Part shown: in pieces, positions 1 to 12,470 of the stretch
Layout: each line of letters starts with the position of its first letter
How positions within the stretch are numbered: position 1 is the first letter of the stretch
Translations under genes and position numbers: made by a program
NCBI GenBank assembly: GCA_035772405.1
Contig: JAYKKM010000414.1
Span: forward strand, 1 to 64,000
Direction of reading: 5' to 3'
Source of the DNA: Chrysogorgia sp. JL179-B06
Lineage: Eukaryota > Cnidaria > Anthozoa > Scleralcyonacea > Chrysogorgiidae
Length of the DNA: 64,000 nucleotides
Notes under the pieces: generated by a model
Told to the model about the DNA's origin: nothing
The model's database searches: none
The model's input: the letters and a program-made list of their open reading frames with translations, nothing else

Positions 1-970
1 AAATAAATTAGAACTATATATGTTTTTCCCTCCACTTTGACGATCATCGCAAAGAATTTGACAAAAAATTGCGACTAGAGCGGACGGGATAAGAAAAATT
101 GCACACGTATTTACGTAAACAGCTATAGCATATCGCAGTTTTATTTCTTATACACAGTTTAAAACTTTGAAAAGGGGACGGTGTTTGCCGTCGATAAACC
201 TGTGACATCTGTTCAAATTATCAGGCAACTGATTACTTTTTTCCCCTACGCGGCAATATCACGTTTACAACGAATCCAATTGAAACCAAAACTCGACGGC
301 CAATCTCGGTGAACCTTTTTGACCAGCTCGACAAATAATTGTATTTGACACGTTCCACAATATAACAAATTTTTCCACCGCACTCTCCAAGTTAATTGCA
401 GTGGGAAAATATTTTAATTAAATACAAAAACCGACTAAGCAGTGAATACACCTGTTCTAAGTGTTCGCTTGCGAGTTAGACCACGGTGACAACAAGAGAT
501 ATTATGGAACACGATTTGTTCGGTTTGCGCTTGTTTCAGCGACTTAGTAGCATCTCGTAAAATATTTTGGACAGGTAATGACTATAAAGTTATCTCGCAT
601 GAAAGCTGTTTGTCATTCATATATCTTGGCTTTGGACGAATCGCCTTTTCGGCTGCGCGCGCTGTAATGACATTATGAGAATATGTGTCTTTGTTCTCGC
701 AGAGCAGGTGGTGTGTGCTTTCCATGCAAATAAGGGTTGGGTATTGTGCCATGCATGATGTTTAGCTTAGATGCGCCAGCAGGGAAATATGAATGTGTGT
801 AGCGAGGCGCGCGTACAGTTGCCAGTGGAGAAACAGGTGTTAGTCTAGCTGTGGCGGATCGCCGACTCGAAGGACAAGCCAGTGGCGTATACGCGAAGCG
901 GGCAGAGTTCGACACCAAAAGAAGCCTTCGGTTTTCAAAATAAGGTTTAACTTGTGCCGAAAAGAAAGGT
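1..970. other. Upstream flank of the ATOH8-like gene; no gene seen
   Basis: AT-rich non-coding DNA. No coding exon, RNA gene or clear inverted repeat was recognised. The last few hundred bases presumably hold the promoter and 5' UTR of the bHLH gene that starts at 1046, but I cannot point to a convincing core-promoter element. Confidence 0.5.
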
Positions 971-971
971 C

Positions 972-1004
<33 letters not shown>

Positions 1005-1005
1005 C
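971..1005. repeat. (TA)n/(GA)n microsatellite
   Basis: A TA run followed directly by a GA run, about 40 bases upstream of the ATG of the ATOH8-like gene, so probably in its 5' UTR or proximal promoter. Confidence 0.85.
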
Positions 1006-1045
1006 ATCACAGAAATATTTTGTTGATACCGTTGGGTATATAATC

Positions 1046-1618
1046 ATGAGCGGTCCTTTGTATCAAGTCAACGAGACGACGTTCGCGAGAAAGAAAGATC
1101 GTAAGAAGCCGACGATGACCGACGAACCAGATCTTGAGGTCGAGAGTCCCCCAAGCTCGGGTACAGGGAGAAAGTCGAGAGGGAAAGATAGACAGTGTGG
1201 AAAGCGCGCTCGATGGAAAAGGACGGGCAGCGAGGGAGGTGCACTGGGGAAGCCAGAAGCTACGAAGACGAGCAGTGCCGCGAGTCGACTGAAGGACGTT
1301 GCACCTTGTAGACAGAACAGCCGCTCGCGACGCCTCGTGGCGAACGCTCGAGAGAGATCAAGGATACACATTCTGAGCGACGCGTTCGAGAACTTACGAG
1401 GAGCCGTGCCCAGTTACTCGCAAGACCAAAAACTGTCGAAGTTGGCCATCCTGAAGCTGGCGACCTACTACATCTCGGCGCTGGCAAATCTCGCGGAGAC
1501 CGACACGTCTGCGAGGTCTCTGAAGAAGTTCGCGGACTGTGTGACGCACTGCACCAAGGCGCTACAATCAGAGGGACGAGCCAGAAGGAAACAATATGAT
1601 GAAGATGAAACAATATGA
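1046..1618 (+). CDS. ATOH8-like: ATOH8/Net-family bHLH transcription factor
   Basis: A 190-residue nuclear DNA-binding protein. Residues 95-149 form a bHLH domain. The basic region (SRRLVANARERSRIH) keeps the Glu-Arg pair that contacts E-boxes, and helix 2 reads QKLSKLAILKLATYYISALA. Downstream of the domain, residues 163-180 (ADCVTHCTKALQSEGRA) match the ECV-CT-LQAEGRA tail that is specific to ATOH8/Net proteins, so the family call does not rest on bHLH alone. The N-terminal 90 residues are basic and low-complexity. The coding region is uninterrupted, so the gene appears to be a single exon. The first ATG is used; the frame stays open a little way upstream, so a longer N-terminus or a 5' splice is not excluded. 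Family members act as tissue-specific repressors or activators dimerising with E-proteins (known). Orthology is inferred. Confidence 0.88.
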   Translation: MSGPLYQVNETTFARKKDRKKPTMTDEPDLEVESPPSSGTGRKSRGKDRQCGKRARWKRTGSEGGALGKPEATKTSSAASRLKDVAPCRQNSRSRRLVANARERSRIHILSDAFENLRGAVPSYSQDQKLSKLAILKLATYYISALANLAETDTSARSLKKFADCVTHCTKALQSEGRARRKQYDEDETI

Positions 1619-1778
1619 TGATCATAAGGTAACTACCTTGAGAAATACCACTGCCAGGAGACTTCCACAATTTAACAAACCAAAGCCCTGTGCACTCCAT
1701 AGAGATAATATATATATATATATAATGATGTATATAGCTTAAAATATTTAAAGAATATATATATATAGTTATATCTGA

Positions 1779-1784
1779 AATAAA
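1779..1784 (+). terminator. AATAAA poly(A) signal of the ATOH8-like gene
   Basis: Canonical AATAAA about 160 bases after the stop codon, followed by GT-rich sequence. It is the first such hexamer downstream of the gene. Confidence 0.6.
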
Positions 1785-1789
1785 GGGCT

Positions 1790-3598
1790 ACTATAGATAG
1801 GCCTTTTGTTTGAAAACATATTTATAGTACAGCTGTTGGACACGATTTAGCAGCGCTATTAGAAGTGGCACGACTTGCTTGGGATATTTGAAAAGCTATC
1901 CGGTAGTACGTAAGTATATGGATCACTCGTGCATTACTGAGGCGCTCCACGGTCCGAGCGCTTGCTTTTAAAAATTTGTGCGTGGCCTTAAACTGAAGGT
2001 TTGTAATTAATGATTTTTCTTGACAAAACCTTATAAAGGATAAAAGGAAAACCACATGCCGCGACTAAGAAAACGCGCAGTGAATCAAGCGCTATTTTAT
2101 AAAATAGTGGTTTTAAAAGCAGTTTAGTGTTCCTTCTTTGCCACGGGAATACAAGTGCATCGGTCGTCTAATAATGAAGTTCTTTAAAAATTAATTAATG
2201 CAGTAATCTGCAGAGCGAAGCAGCACAGCTGTCAAGGTATTGACTTGAACGTACGCGGAACACTGGATACTTCTTTTTAATCTCCCGAGTTCAGCACAGA
2301 GATTTTAGTCGCCAGCGCGGGGAGAATTATGACAATTGCGCCGAATAACGAGATGAATGCTCGCAAGATTTTACTTAGGTGGGTCAGTATTTGGCGATAC
2401 AGAAATCAGGAAAAACTGTTGGAAACATATTAATATGTTTATACATATATGTTAATGAGAAATGTATATACTGATTCACTATGATATGACGGTCAAAGAA
2501 CGGCAACATATTCTTCATGTACTATACCAGAGAGACAATTAATGGAACTATATATACGCCATAGACACATCAAAGATTGTCAATTTAATGATGTAATATT
2601 CTATTTTATATACTGAAGAACATTTTTTTAAAAAGTCGTTGATTTGATGTGATGATGTCAGACCAATTCGTAAGCCAGTCCGTGTTGCTTTTAAATATAT
2701 TAGCATTTGAAGGCCGAGACAAAATTACGATATCAAAGGAAAATTGGTTTCTAAAGCAATTACTACACAAATAAACACGTTTCTGCGAGAGAGTTCGGAA
2801 TCGAGAAACCGGCTCCAAATGCTTTGAATTTTAGGGTAGAAAAATACAAAACGAGTTTCAAATAACGAGAGGTGAGTTTTAGTTTGTGTAACGTATTGTG
2901 TAACGAATTTACGGTAATCATCTTAATGTAGAATTAAGTATTTCATTCTTCGGTGAAGAGCACCAATCGAAAGAGGTTGGCGTCTTGAAACAATCACAAA
3001 TTAAGGAGAGCTTTTTTTTATAATGAGGAGAGGATTTACATAATGCCGGAGCGAATTGAAAACGAGTTAAACGGTATCAACGCTCTCTTACCAAAAAGTC
3101 TCATCAAAATAGTGTCCCAAAATGCATTTCCCTGTTATATTTCTTTGTCCTATTTGAAAAGATTGACAAGATTGATAACCTGTCAAGACATTTTGAAGGC
3201 TGATTTTAGTGCAGAATACACAATGAAACTCTGCTGTTATTATCCGTTCGGTGATTGGCTAAAAGCTTTCTATATTTATGTAACAAATAGAAACTGTAAA
3301 GGTTTTGTTGTACAAGATGTGTTAACACAAGGTTTTAGAGATTACTGAATTGAAACCTTAAAAATAAACGCACGAGAGTCGAGTATGAACCTCCAGTTAC
3401 CAAGGGCACCCGGAGATAGTGCTCCATAGGCCGGGGGGGGGGGAGTAAGCTCACTTCAACCGACTGACGCACGAGCTTGTGTCAAAATATTGTACGTTAA
3501 TAACGCACTCTTAATACGGAATGAAAACATGATGACATTTTAATAAATTTATATCTTTGGTGTTCTCTCGTTGATTACATGTAAATATAAACAAAACA
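1790..3598. other. Intergenic DNA; no gene recognised
   Basis: AT-rich sequence. An open frame at 3043-3348 (101 codons, +) has no recognisable domain and is treated as chance. A short poly-G run lies near 3433. Confidence 0.5.
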
Positions 3599-4070
3599 TT
3601 TAAAGTGCTCAAAATTTTTTATTGTCTTACTTGGAAGAACTTTTAAAATGATAAAGTAACTTCTTTTGAACATTTTCACTTCTTCGCTTTCTTTTTGAGA
3701 TATATCAGTTTGTTTGATATGCAATAATGAGTCGTCACACATGCATAATGAGTTATCAGAGAATGTTATATATCTTTGCGTTCATGAAATAAAAACACTA
3801 AAGTGTGAATAACACATGTGTGCGTTTCTCCCACAACACCAAACTTCTTGATTTTAAAGGATTTCGTTCGAGAATGAAAGAGATATACACAATTTCTCCA
3901 ATAAGTCATTACGCATGTGTGACGAAATTCCAGACATTTGCATATCAAACAAACTGATATATCTCAAAAAGAAAGCAAAGAAACGAAAATCTTCAAAAGA
4001 AGTTACTTTATCATTTTAAAAGTTCTTCCAAACAAGACAATAAAACATTTTGAGGTTAGGGGCACTTTAA
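3599..4070. mobile_element. MITE family A, copy 1 (fold-back DNA element)
   Basis: Two long inverted arms of about 120 bp (3604-3725 and about 3935-4060) flank a short centre. The outer end reads TTTAAAGTG...CTCAAAATTTTTTATTG and the other end is ...TTTTGAGGTTAGGGGCACTTTAA. Two more copies occur in POLR3A introns at 42318 and 55028. There is no internal coding capacity. This copy lost part of its left end (CCCCTAACC is missing). Confidence 0.8.
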
Positions 4071-4740
4071 CATACTTGTCCGTGTTAAATCGAACACGTC
4101 TAAAATATAACTTCTGCCGACTGAAACTCATAAAAAGCCGATTTTTGGGAGGTGTTTCCCTACAGAATCCTATAAAAAATAAATAAATAAAAAATCTGGA
4201 GATTTGACAAGTCATGAAATGTAAACAAAAATATAAATGTACGATTTATTTCTTCCACAATTGTTGATTCTTAAACACAAATATCAATGTCAGCGGAAAT
4301 ATCAAGTTCCAAGCGCTCGGCCAACCTTAGAGGTGTCCGGGGGCATGCTCCACCGGAAAATTTTGGGGCTCTGAAATTGCTGGAAATGCCTACTTTTTGC
4401 TAAAATAGCTTCAAACAGCTTTCAATTTTTCTTGCAGAAGTTTTTATTTTGCTATATCACAGTTTACGACTTGTTTTGTATTCAGATTTATAATGAACTT
4501 CATAATGAACTTCGTTATACTCATTATTATGAAAAATATTGTTTTCTGCTAAATCCTACTAAATCCTGAGAACTTAAGATTCATAACCTCAATCTTCATT
4601 ATGTTCCAACCTCAGTTGATCCGTGCTGTTTCCTGGTATAGTTCACAACGGACAAGGTCCTTTGTGGTACAAGAAGAATCTGCATTTAATGATCCTTACA
4701 GATATCAATATGATCATAGTTGTTCTAATGGGAAGCAAAA

Positions 4741-4850
4741 TTTCGAGTGTTAGAATAAATACGTTTTAAGACCAAACCGGGTCCAGTTAAGATGATGCAA
4801 CATCAGGGCCTTCCGGCTGATTGCAGAACTCGTACTCAAGTTTAATGTCA
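4741..4850 (-). repeat. Fragment of the tRNA-Ala-like SINE family
   Basis: Contains the family's conserved tract 'TTCGAGTGTTRGAATA..TACGTTTTAAGACCAAACCGG', also found at 20511, 30905, 31181 and 32100. The tRNA-like part is not intact here. Confidence 0.5.
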
Positions 4851-4900
4851 GTCTTTGTACGTTTGGTTCTACTGAAAATAATATTATCCTGGATTCCCGT

Positions 4901-4971
4901 AGTCTCCTTTGCAGCCGTCGTGACGATCTCGTCCTAAACACGAGATCGTCACGACGGCTGCAAAGGAGACT
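4901..4971. repeat. Perfect hairpin, 31-bp arms
   Basis: Arms 4901-4931 and 4941-4971 are exact reverse complements around a 9-nt loop. The unique sequence is otherwise unremarkable. It could be a small inverted duplication. Confidence 0.85.
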
Positions 4972-5141
4972 AGGATTCCCGATTCACATAAAGAAACTAT
5001 ATAATATGGATTCGTTTGTCTAAAAAGATATCTACGATCCAAACAATCTTATTATCTCCGAAATCTTCACTAACGCCAGACGTAAGGATTCATTATGCAG
5101 CAGCTCTACTCACAGATTTTCATAAATAATCGAGATTGATT

Positions 5142-5354
5142 AAGGCCGATCTACACGATACGATTTGTCGTATACGATTGTCATCTTGGCGAATGTGATC
5201 AAACTGTACACGCGTGTCAACATTCGCCATCGAATCATAAACAAGAATTATGTCGTGTGCAAACAATGGCATACGCCAGTACAGCAATCGTATACGACAA
5301 CACACGCCAGAATGACAATCGTATACGACAAATCGTATCGTGTAGATGGGCCTT
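5142..5354. mobile_element. Short inverted-repeat element, about 50-bp TIRs
   Basis: The ends read AAGGCCGATCTACACGATAC and, inverted, AAGGCCCATCTACACGATAC. The homology continues through ATTTGTCGTATACGATTGTC. There is no coding capacity, so it is MITE-like. A related one-sided sequence occurs near 18655. Confidence 0.75.
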
Positions 5355-5465
5355 TAAGAACGAGAAGACGAAGTCGTGGAGAAAGAAGAACACATAAAAA
5401 CGAAGAAGCGAAGTCGCCAGCGAAGAACACTATAAGTGAACGAATTAAGGTGCGAAAGACGCACT

Positions 5466-7016
5466 AGAACGAAGGAGCGAAGAAAAACTAACGAAGAACT
5501 CATAAGGACGAAGGAGTGAAGGACATATCAGAACGAAGGAGTGAAGGACATATCAGAATGAAGTTCATATCAGAATGAAGGACATATCAGAACGAAAGAG
5601 TGAAGGACATTTCAGAACGAAGGAGTGAAGGACATATCAGAATGAAGTTCATATCAGAATGAAGGACATATCAGAACGAAAGAGTGAAGGACATATCAGA
5701 ATGAAAGAGTGAAGGACATATCAGAATGAAGTTCATATCAGAATGAAGGACATATCAGAACGAAAGAGTGAAGGACATTTCAGAACGAACGAGTGAAGGA
5801 CATATCCTTGAGAACGAAGGAGTGATGAAGGACATATCAGAATGAAGTTCATATCAGAATGAAGGACATATCAGAATGAAGGACATATCAGAACGAAAGA
5901 GTGAAGGACATATGAGAACGAAGGAGTGAAGGACATATGAGAACGAAGGAGTGAAGGACATTTCAGAACGAAGGAGCGAAGGACATATCACATCGAAGAA
6001 GCGAGGAAACACTAACGAAGAACTCATAAAGACGAAGGAAGGAGTGAAGGACATATGAGAACGAAGGAGTGAAGGACATATGAGAACAAAGGAGCGAAGG
6101 ACATATCACATCGAAGAAGCGAGGAAACACTAACGAAGAACTCATAAAGACGAAGGAAGGAGTGAAGGACATATGAGAACGAAGGAGCGAAGCTAAGGGC
6201 ATATAAGAACGAAGGACATATATGAGAACGAAGGAGCGAAGGACATATGAGAACGAAGGAGCGAAGCTAAGGGCATATAAGAACGAAGGACATATGAGAA
6301 CGAAGGAGCGAAGCACATATCAGAACGAAGGAGCGAAGGACACATCACATCGAAGAAGCGAGGAAACACTAACGAAGAACTCATAAAGACGAAGGAAGGA
6401 GCGAAGGACATATGAGAACGAAGGAGTGAAGGACATATGAGAACAAAGGAGCGAAGGACATATCACATCGAAGAAGCGAGGAAACACTAACGAAGAACTC
6501 ATAAAGACGAAGGAAGAACGATGAGAACGAAGGATGAGAACGAAGGAGTGAAGGACATATGAGAACGAAGGAGCGAAGCTAAGGGCATATAAGAACGAAG
6601 GACATATGAGAACGAAGGAGTGAAGGACATATCACATCGAAGAAGCGAGGAAACACTAACGAAGAACTCATAAAGACGAAGGAAGGAGTGAAGGACATAT
6701 GAGAACGAAGGAGCGAAGGACATATGACATCGAAGAAGCGAGGAAACACTAACGAAGAACTCATAAAGACGAAGGAAGGAGTGAAGGACATATGAGAACG
6801 AAGGAGCGAAGGACATATCACATCGAAGAAGCGAGGAAACACTAACGAAGAACTCATAAAGACGAAGGAAGGAGTGAAGGACATATGAGAACGAAGGAGT
6901 GAAGGACATATGAGAACGAAGGAGTGAAGGACACATCACATCGAAGGAGCGAGGAAACATCATATCGAAGAACTCATAAGGACGAAGGAGTGAAGGACAT
7001 ATCAGAACGAAGTACC
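5466..7016. repeat. 1.5-kb purine-rich satellite with higher-order units
   Basis: Degenerate tandem array built from GAACGAAGGAGTGAAGGACA-type monomers. From about 5950 onward it is organised into longer repeats that also contain ATCACATCGAAGAAGCGAGG and AAACACTAACGAAGAACTCA. The minus-strand 'ORFs' of 60-190 codons across it (MSFTPSFSYVL...) are translations of the array and are not genes. Confidence 0.9.
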
Positions 7017-7039
7017 GGAATTCAGATCGGAATTCAGAT

Positions 7040-7170
7040 CCAAACAACCATGAAATTAAGTTCGCCAAGCAAGAATATTTGAGGAATTCCTACTTTTTCA
7101 GAGTGACTGGACTATGGAATAAACTCCCCAAAGAGACCGGAATGACGTCAGTAACTAATGAGAATTCGCA
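7040..7170 (+). pseudogene. LINE ORF2 C-terminal remnant
   Basis: One frame reads ...NSYFFRVTGLWNKLPKE..., the 'R-x-x-x-x-WNKLP' signature found at the end of many non-LTR retrotransposon reverse-transcriptase ORFs. It abuts the end of the satellite. Nothing else of the element is visible. Confidence 0.6.
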
Positions 7171-7242
7171 TTAAATCAAAATCAAAAGCGTTATATATCG
7201 TAATTATCCAAAGTATAAGAAATTGTTTCTAAATTATTTTAT

Positions 7243-7437
7243 AAAAATAATAGAATACTTGCTTGGGTCTCTATAACGCGATCGAAACCCTCGTGAAGTA
7301 ATAAAAACACTCGAGAAGTTGGGAAAGCACTCGCCTCGGTGGCTCGTGCTTCTCCCTACACTTCTCTCGTGTTTTTATTACGTCACTCCGGTTTCGATAA
7401 CGTTATAGAGACCCGGGCAAACATATTCTATTATTTA
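7243..7437. repeat. Fold-back element
   Basis: The left arm AATAGAATACTTGCTTGGGTC...GTAATAAAAACACTCGAGAAG is mirrored, with several differences, by CTTCTCTCGTGTTTTTATTAC...GACCCGGGCAAACATATTCTATT. No coding content. Confidence 0.7.
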
Positions 7438-7575
7438 AATAGAGTCTATTATTTAAACAGACAACGGCAAAATGGAATCTATTTGTTATATATAAATGTG
7501 TTGATAACCAGTATCGAGTACAAAATCATACGGGTATAGAGTGCTCAATGCCGAAGGAGAGCGACATAACATGAA

Positions 7576-7838
7576 AACACAAGTTTGAGTTACCTCATAA
7601 GAACTTTATTCACGACAAATTTGTTTCGTATGGCAAGCGCGAAGCTTGCCACACTCGTCAGGTGAATGTTGCATGAACCCGGAGAAAATCCACGACTTAT
7701 GGCAGAGTGTTGACCAACTCTTTCCACGTGCGATCAAATGACCGAGCACATGAGGATTCGAACTCTTGGTGGGAGGTAGTGGCTCAGAGGTGGGAAGGCA
7801 GTGGCCCTGACCACTAGACCACCAAAGCTCCTTTTAAA
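7576..7838 (-). mobile_element. tRNA-derived SINE
   Basis: On the minus strand a Pol III A box (TGGTCTAGTGGTCAGGGC) is followed by a B box (GAGTTCGAATCC). A tRNA-unrelated body then ends in GTGAATAAAGTTCTTATGAGG. The acceptor stem does not pair properly, so this is a SINE and not a tRNA gene. Confidence 0.65.
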
Positions 7839-7869
7839 CACCCCCGTTGTGGTTCAAAGATAGGTTTAA

Positions 7870-8690
7870 TTAAAATCTTTCCTGTCTGTCTGGTCGTATA
7901 AGACTGATAAAGACGTGAATCGAAAAACACGGCACACGGTAACGCAAGATTAAAAATCGACAAGCGCCAGGCACATGAGATCCACTCACACGCCAAGTTT
8001 GATTTGATTTAATTTTGAATTTGGTGGCATTTTGAATTTTTATGATGCTACGCAAGCGTGCAAGATGGCCTTTTCATGCGAATACAGCTGATAAGTTATT
8101 TTACAGTATTCGATTTGGTCTGTTATTTCCCGGAAATATATCTATCTAAACATAGCCAATTGAATGAAAAGCCGCGCGTCGTTATTCTTAAGCGGGGCCT
8201 GGGAGTCAGGAACGATTAGATTTCACACAACTGACCACAGAGTTCCCAAAAACTATATCTGGCATTACTACCAAAAACACACAAGCTTGAACTGATAGGA
8301 CGCAGTTTTTGGTAATCAGCGATCAGTGAGCGAGCGGCGTCGGTTCCTGGTTCCCAGGCCCTAAAGCATTGAAAACATTCTCGCCAATTTCTGGCGGGTC
8401 GAAAATTGGGCTTTTCGGAAGCAAATATCTTGGGAACTAACGGACTAAATCAAAATCTGTAAAGTAACTTTTTCGCATCCTCTATACAAACAACTAAAAA
8501 CTGTGGAGGGCTTATATGCACTATAAACGTGTCTTGTTCGAGGAATTTAAAAGCATTGGTAAAAGCCGGTTTATTGGGCTTTCAGAAAATGTATAGCTTT
8601 CGCAACAGTTATGGTTATTTCCAGATATATCAAAAGAACAAAGAGGTGGTTCAATTTTGGATGTTTTTCAGCCAGACAGGAAAAAGTTAA
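7870..8690 (-). mobile_element. MITE family B, copy 1 (TTAA-flanked, with extra internal DNA)
   Basis: Flanked by TTAA, with ends AATCTTTCCTGTC...GACAGGAAAAAGTT. The inner sequence matches the copies at 23615 and 27538 in reverse orientation (CACGGCACACGGTAACGCAAG, AAGCCGGTTTATTGGGC). It is nearly twice the length of the other copies because about 400 bp of unrelated DNA lies around 8080-8530. Confidence 0.7.
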
Positions 8691-9469
8691 TATTGATGAC
8701 AAGACCATTAATTTTGCAAGAATCATCACTCATCACTTACTAACGGGGATAAGTAGGTACATTTGTGTCTATCGTTCCTATTTTGGGAACGATATGGTAC
8801 AACTTGAAGCGTACCCGCAACACCTCTCGTAGCTCTTCGTACCACGTTTGGCAACGGAACGATTGCGTGCCCCACGCGCGTGAGCGGGACCTTAGCTTCC
8901 TGATGAAAGAATGTTAAGGACTTATTGAAACGTTACAACAACATTAAAACATCCTGTTTCATTAAACATAAGCCGCCAAGACTGTGAAAACACCCTCTTG
9001 ACCTTCCACTCGACCTCTGGCTTAACAAACTTACTGGCTTAATATTTCCAGTGCTTCCTTTTACCAACGTGTAGCTCTTAACTTCCTGTCGCGTGGTAGA
9101 CCGACTTACTTAGTGGCTCAGACCGACTGCAACGAAGCAGCGAAGTCTGTACGGAAAAACCGAAAGCAAATACTTTCCCGGGTCAGACCAAGCAAACGAA
9201 GTAAAACGTTTGTCTTTTGGTTAATTTTCTTTACTGTTTTTAACGATGTTGTCGTCTCCATATGTTGCCGTTTACCTTACCTCTTCGCTGCTACGTTTTG
9301 TTTTATTTTTACACCAGTTAGGTATTTATTTACTGTGTTTTAGATGAATGACTTTAAAGAAAAGCATTATTGATGTTCCAGCTCATTGTTCTATAGCTCT
9401 CTCTTATTTTCTTTCAAATCAATTTTTCCCGCCAAAACTTACCTATCTGCCGAAAGCGTATGACCCTAT

Positions 9470-9470
<1 letters not shown>
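8691..9470. other. Intergenic DNA; no gene recognised
   Basis: No domain-bearing frame, RNA gene or clear repeat structure was recognised. Confidence 0.45.
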
Positions 9471-10105
<635 letters not shown>

Positions 10106-10247
10106 GTGTGTGTGAATTGAATATTTGTAATCCAGGCATGTGTTTTCAATGATGTTCTCTGGATTTCGAGTTTTATGTTTTGAGCTTTCGACTCGGTGCT
10201 TCGAGTCTTCGTCAGAAATGAACTCGTGACTAGGCTCTCGGCAACGT

Positions 10248-10295
10248 AGGCTTCCGTAGTTCAGTGGTCAGAGCACTGCACTAGACATTGTCACC
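10248..10295 (+). repeat. tRNA-Ala-like SINE fragment
   Basis: Reads GGCTTCCGTAGTTCAGTGG then TCAGAGCACTGCACTAG, the tRNA-like 5' half of the SINE family seen at 30905-32210. It is cut off before the B box. Confidence 0.6.
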
Positions 10296-10299
10296 TCTT

Positions 10300-11379
10300 G
10301 TTAAATAATATTTTAGATAAACATATTTTCATGTTTATAAACAGTAACAGAAACTTGAACTTCCTTAGAATATTGTAATGATCTCATACTATATGAATCA
10401 ATATTTAACACATAAATATCAGATAAATATCTAAAGGTTATGATAAGAGCAAGGACGAGATAGTAGGCAAAGGGTGTATATACAATATACATATATGATA
10501 TACATGTACCGTATGCATAACATGTATATGGTTATTGGTTGCATCATCTATAGTGATGGTTGGGGTAAAACCTTTTTGTTTTCAACTTAATGTGTAAAAT
10601 TGATTGAAAACACATGTTCTCAACGAATGAATGCTTGTGTTTGGTGAAATATTCATCATAATATTTCATTTATTCTTCTCGAACAGTGTTTAATTCCCTC
10701 TATGCTAATAACTATTATTAAGCTTATCTTCATATTGCCTGCACGAGGCTTTCAAAATTTGAACAGCATGTCAAAATCACTGTCAAAATTAAATACCAAA
10801 CTACAATTTAACAGGAGAGTGTTTTCCCTGTGATTTATTGAGTGGCATTTCAACACATGTATAGCTGACTAACTTGACACTTTATTGTGTGTTTTAGGGC
10901 ACAGAAATCAATACCAAAGTAATTGAGAAAACACCATGGGCATACGCGGCCGGCGTTTGACCGCATTGAAACAACAAAAAGACAATGGATCTTTGTTGCG
11001 ACTCCGCAGCATGGAGGACTCTATTTAAAAACTGAATGTATATAAGTTGTAAAGAAGAGACACCATTATTTCATAAATGGGACTAAACGAGATTATGCTA
11101 TTGTGTCTTGGTCACAAAAGCATGGCGTTGCTATGGGGCAATTAGAGCAGTGGTCGATACATTATCTCGTGGTATACGTTTGGTCTATTCATGAGTTGCA
11201 AGTGCATAAGTGCATTGAAAATAGAATCATTATCACTATAGTCTGTACACAACTATATTCCAACACTCGAAATTTTCCTTCACCACAAATCCTTAGAACC
11301 TGTAATTTAATCGAGTGAAATGCCAAATAGTACTTACAATATAGTCAATAAAATCAACAGGAGGGATATTTGGCGAGTG
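10300..11379. other. Intergenic DNA; mostly unassigned
   Basis: No coding or RNA gene recognised. The 3' end (about 11255-11340) contains the SINE-linked tract CGAAATTTTCCTTCACCACA. Confidence 0.4.
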
Positions 11380-11625
11380 TGGGAATTTTCTAAGACTCAA
11401 CCGAGACATGCAGTTGCGAAAAATGCAACTCCAAGGGTGAGAAATGAAGTCACGCCTTCCGCGAATCTAGTGCGGCGCCGACAACTGAGCCACGGTTGGC
11501 CGTTGCTGAGAACATGCTGAGGAGCGAGTCGTGCGTTCTAGTATATATATATATGGTTGATAGTAATGCCGGCGAACAGGGTATATTATACATGAATAAT
11601 ATTGGCATTTACACTCGTTGGCGTT
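11380..11625 (-). mobile_element. Degenerate tRNA-Ala-like SINE copy
   Basis: Contains GTTGCGAAAAATGCAACTCC, a degraded tRNA-like segment (AACTGAGCCACGG), GTTGCTGAGA and the 3' tract GGTAATGCCGG/GGTATATTAT..AATATTGGCATTT shared with intact copies near 31 kb. Confidence 0.55.
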
Positions 11626-12224
11626 GCTGAGAGAGAGAGAGAGTTGTGAGTTCTACAGTGTGTATAAAAAAATCCGAACCGGCATAAATTTAATTAACAT
11701 TCCTTTCAAACAACCTATTGTCACGTTGACATCTCTGAACAACGGTGGGTAAAAAAATATGGTTTTATGGTCGGTTATTTCCGAACACTTCGTTTAGGCG
11801 ACCCTAACTTGAATGAGGCGATGCGCTAGGGCGCCATCTTGTGCCCACCAAAGATCGCGAAATAATGTATTCGAATACTGGTTTCCAAAATGTACAGACA
11901 TACTCGTTTAACATTCGGATAAAAGCAATGGCGTCCACATTTCGATCAAAGAAGTATGGCCCCAAAATCACACCATTCCCACAGAGTCCTGCATGCCCAG
12001 ACTGTGAGTTTTGCACGAGAATCGTTCCTATCGAAATTAAATTCAGGTGGATGAACGTTTGGAGCATATTCACCAATAAGACCGTGTTTTTAATTTCCCA
12101 GGAGTATAAGACCGTTTTCTAAGGGTTCAGTTTTTTTTATACACACACACTGTAGTATATATGGTCATATGGTTGATGACAATGCTGGTGAACATTTATA
12201 GGGTATATTATGAATAATATTGAC

Positions 12225-12470
12225 ATTTTACACTCGATAATTTGTAAATGAACCAAGACCCAACCGAGAACAGTTCACTGTTGGAAAAATGCAACTCCAC
12301 TAAGGCCTTTGGTGAGAATTGAACTCGCGCCTCTGCGAATCTAGTGCAGCGGTCGCTCTGACAACTCAGCTCGAGCAACGTAGGTCGTTGCTGAGAGCAC
12401 TGATGAAGCGAGCCGTGAGTTCTAGAATAAATCAAGGTTGATGGTAATGCCGATAACAAAGTTAACATTG
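12225..12470 (-). mobile_element. Degenerate tRNA-Ala-like SINE copy
   Basis: Same family as the preceding entry: AAAAATGCAACTCC, GGCCTTTGGTGAGAATTGAA, a decayed tRNA-like segment, then GTTGATGGTAATGCCG. Confidence 0.5.

Noticed and set aside
3043..3348. 101-codon ORF on +
   Set aside because: No homology I recognise and no promoter or poly(A) context. Probably chance.
5854..7068. Minus-strand ORFs with MSFTPSFSYVLHSF repeats
   Set aside because: Arise from the 1.5-kb purine-rich satellite. No unique coding sequence.
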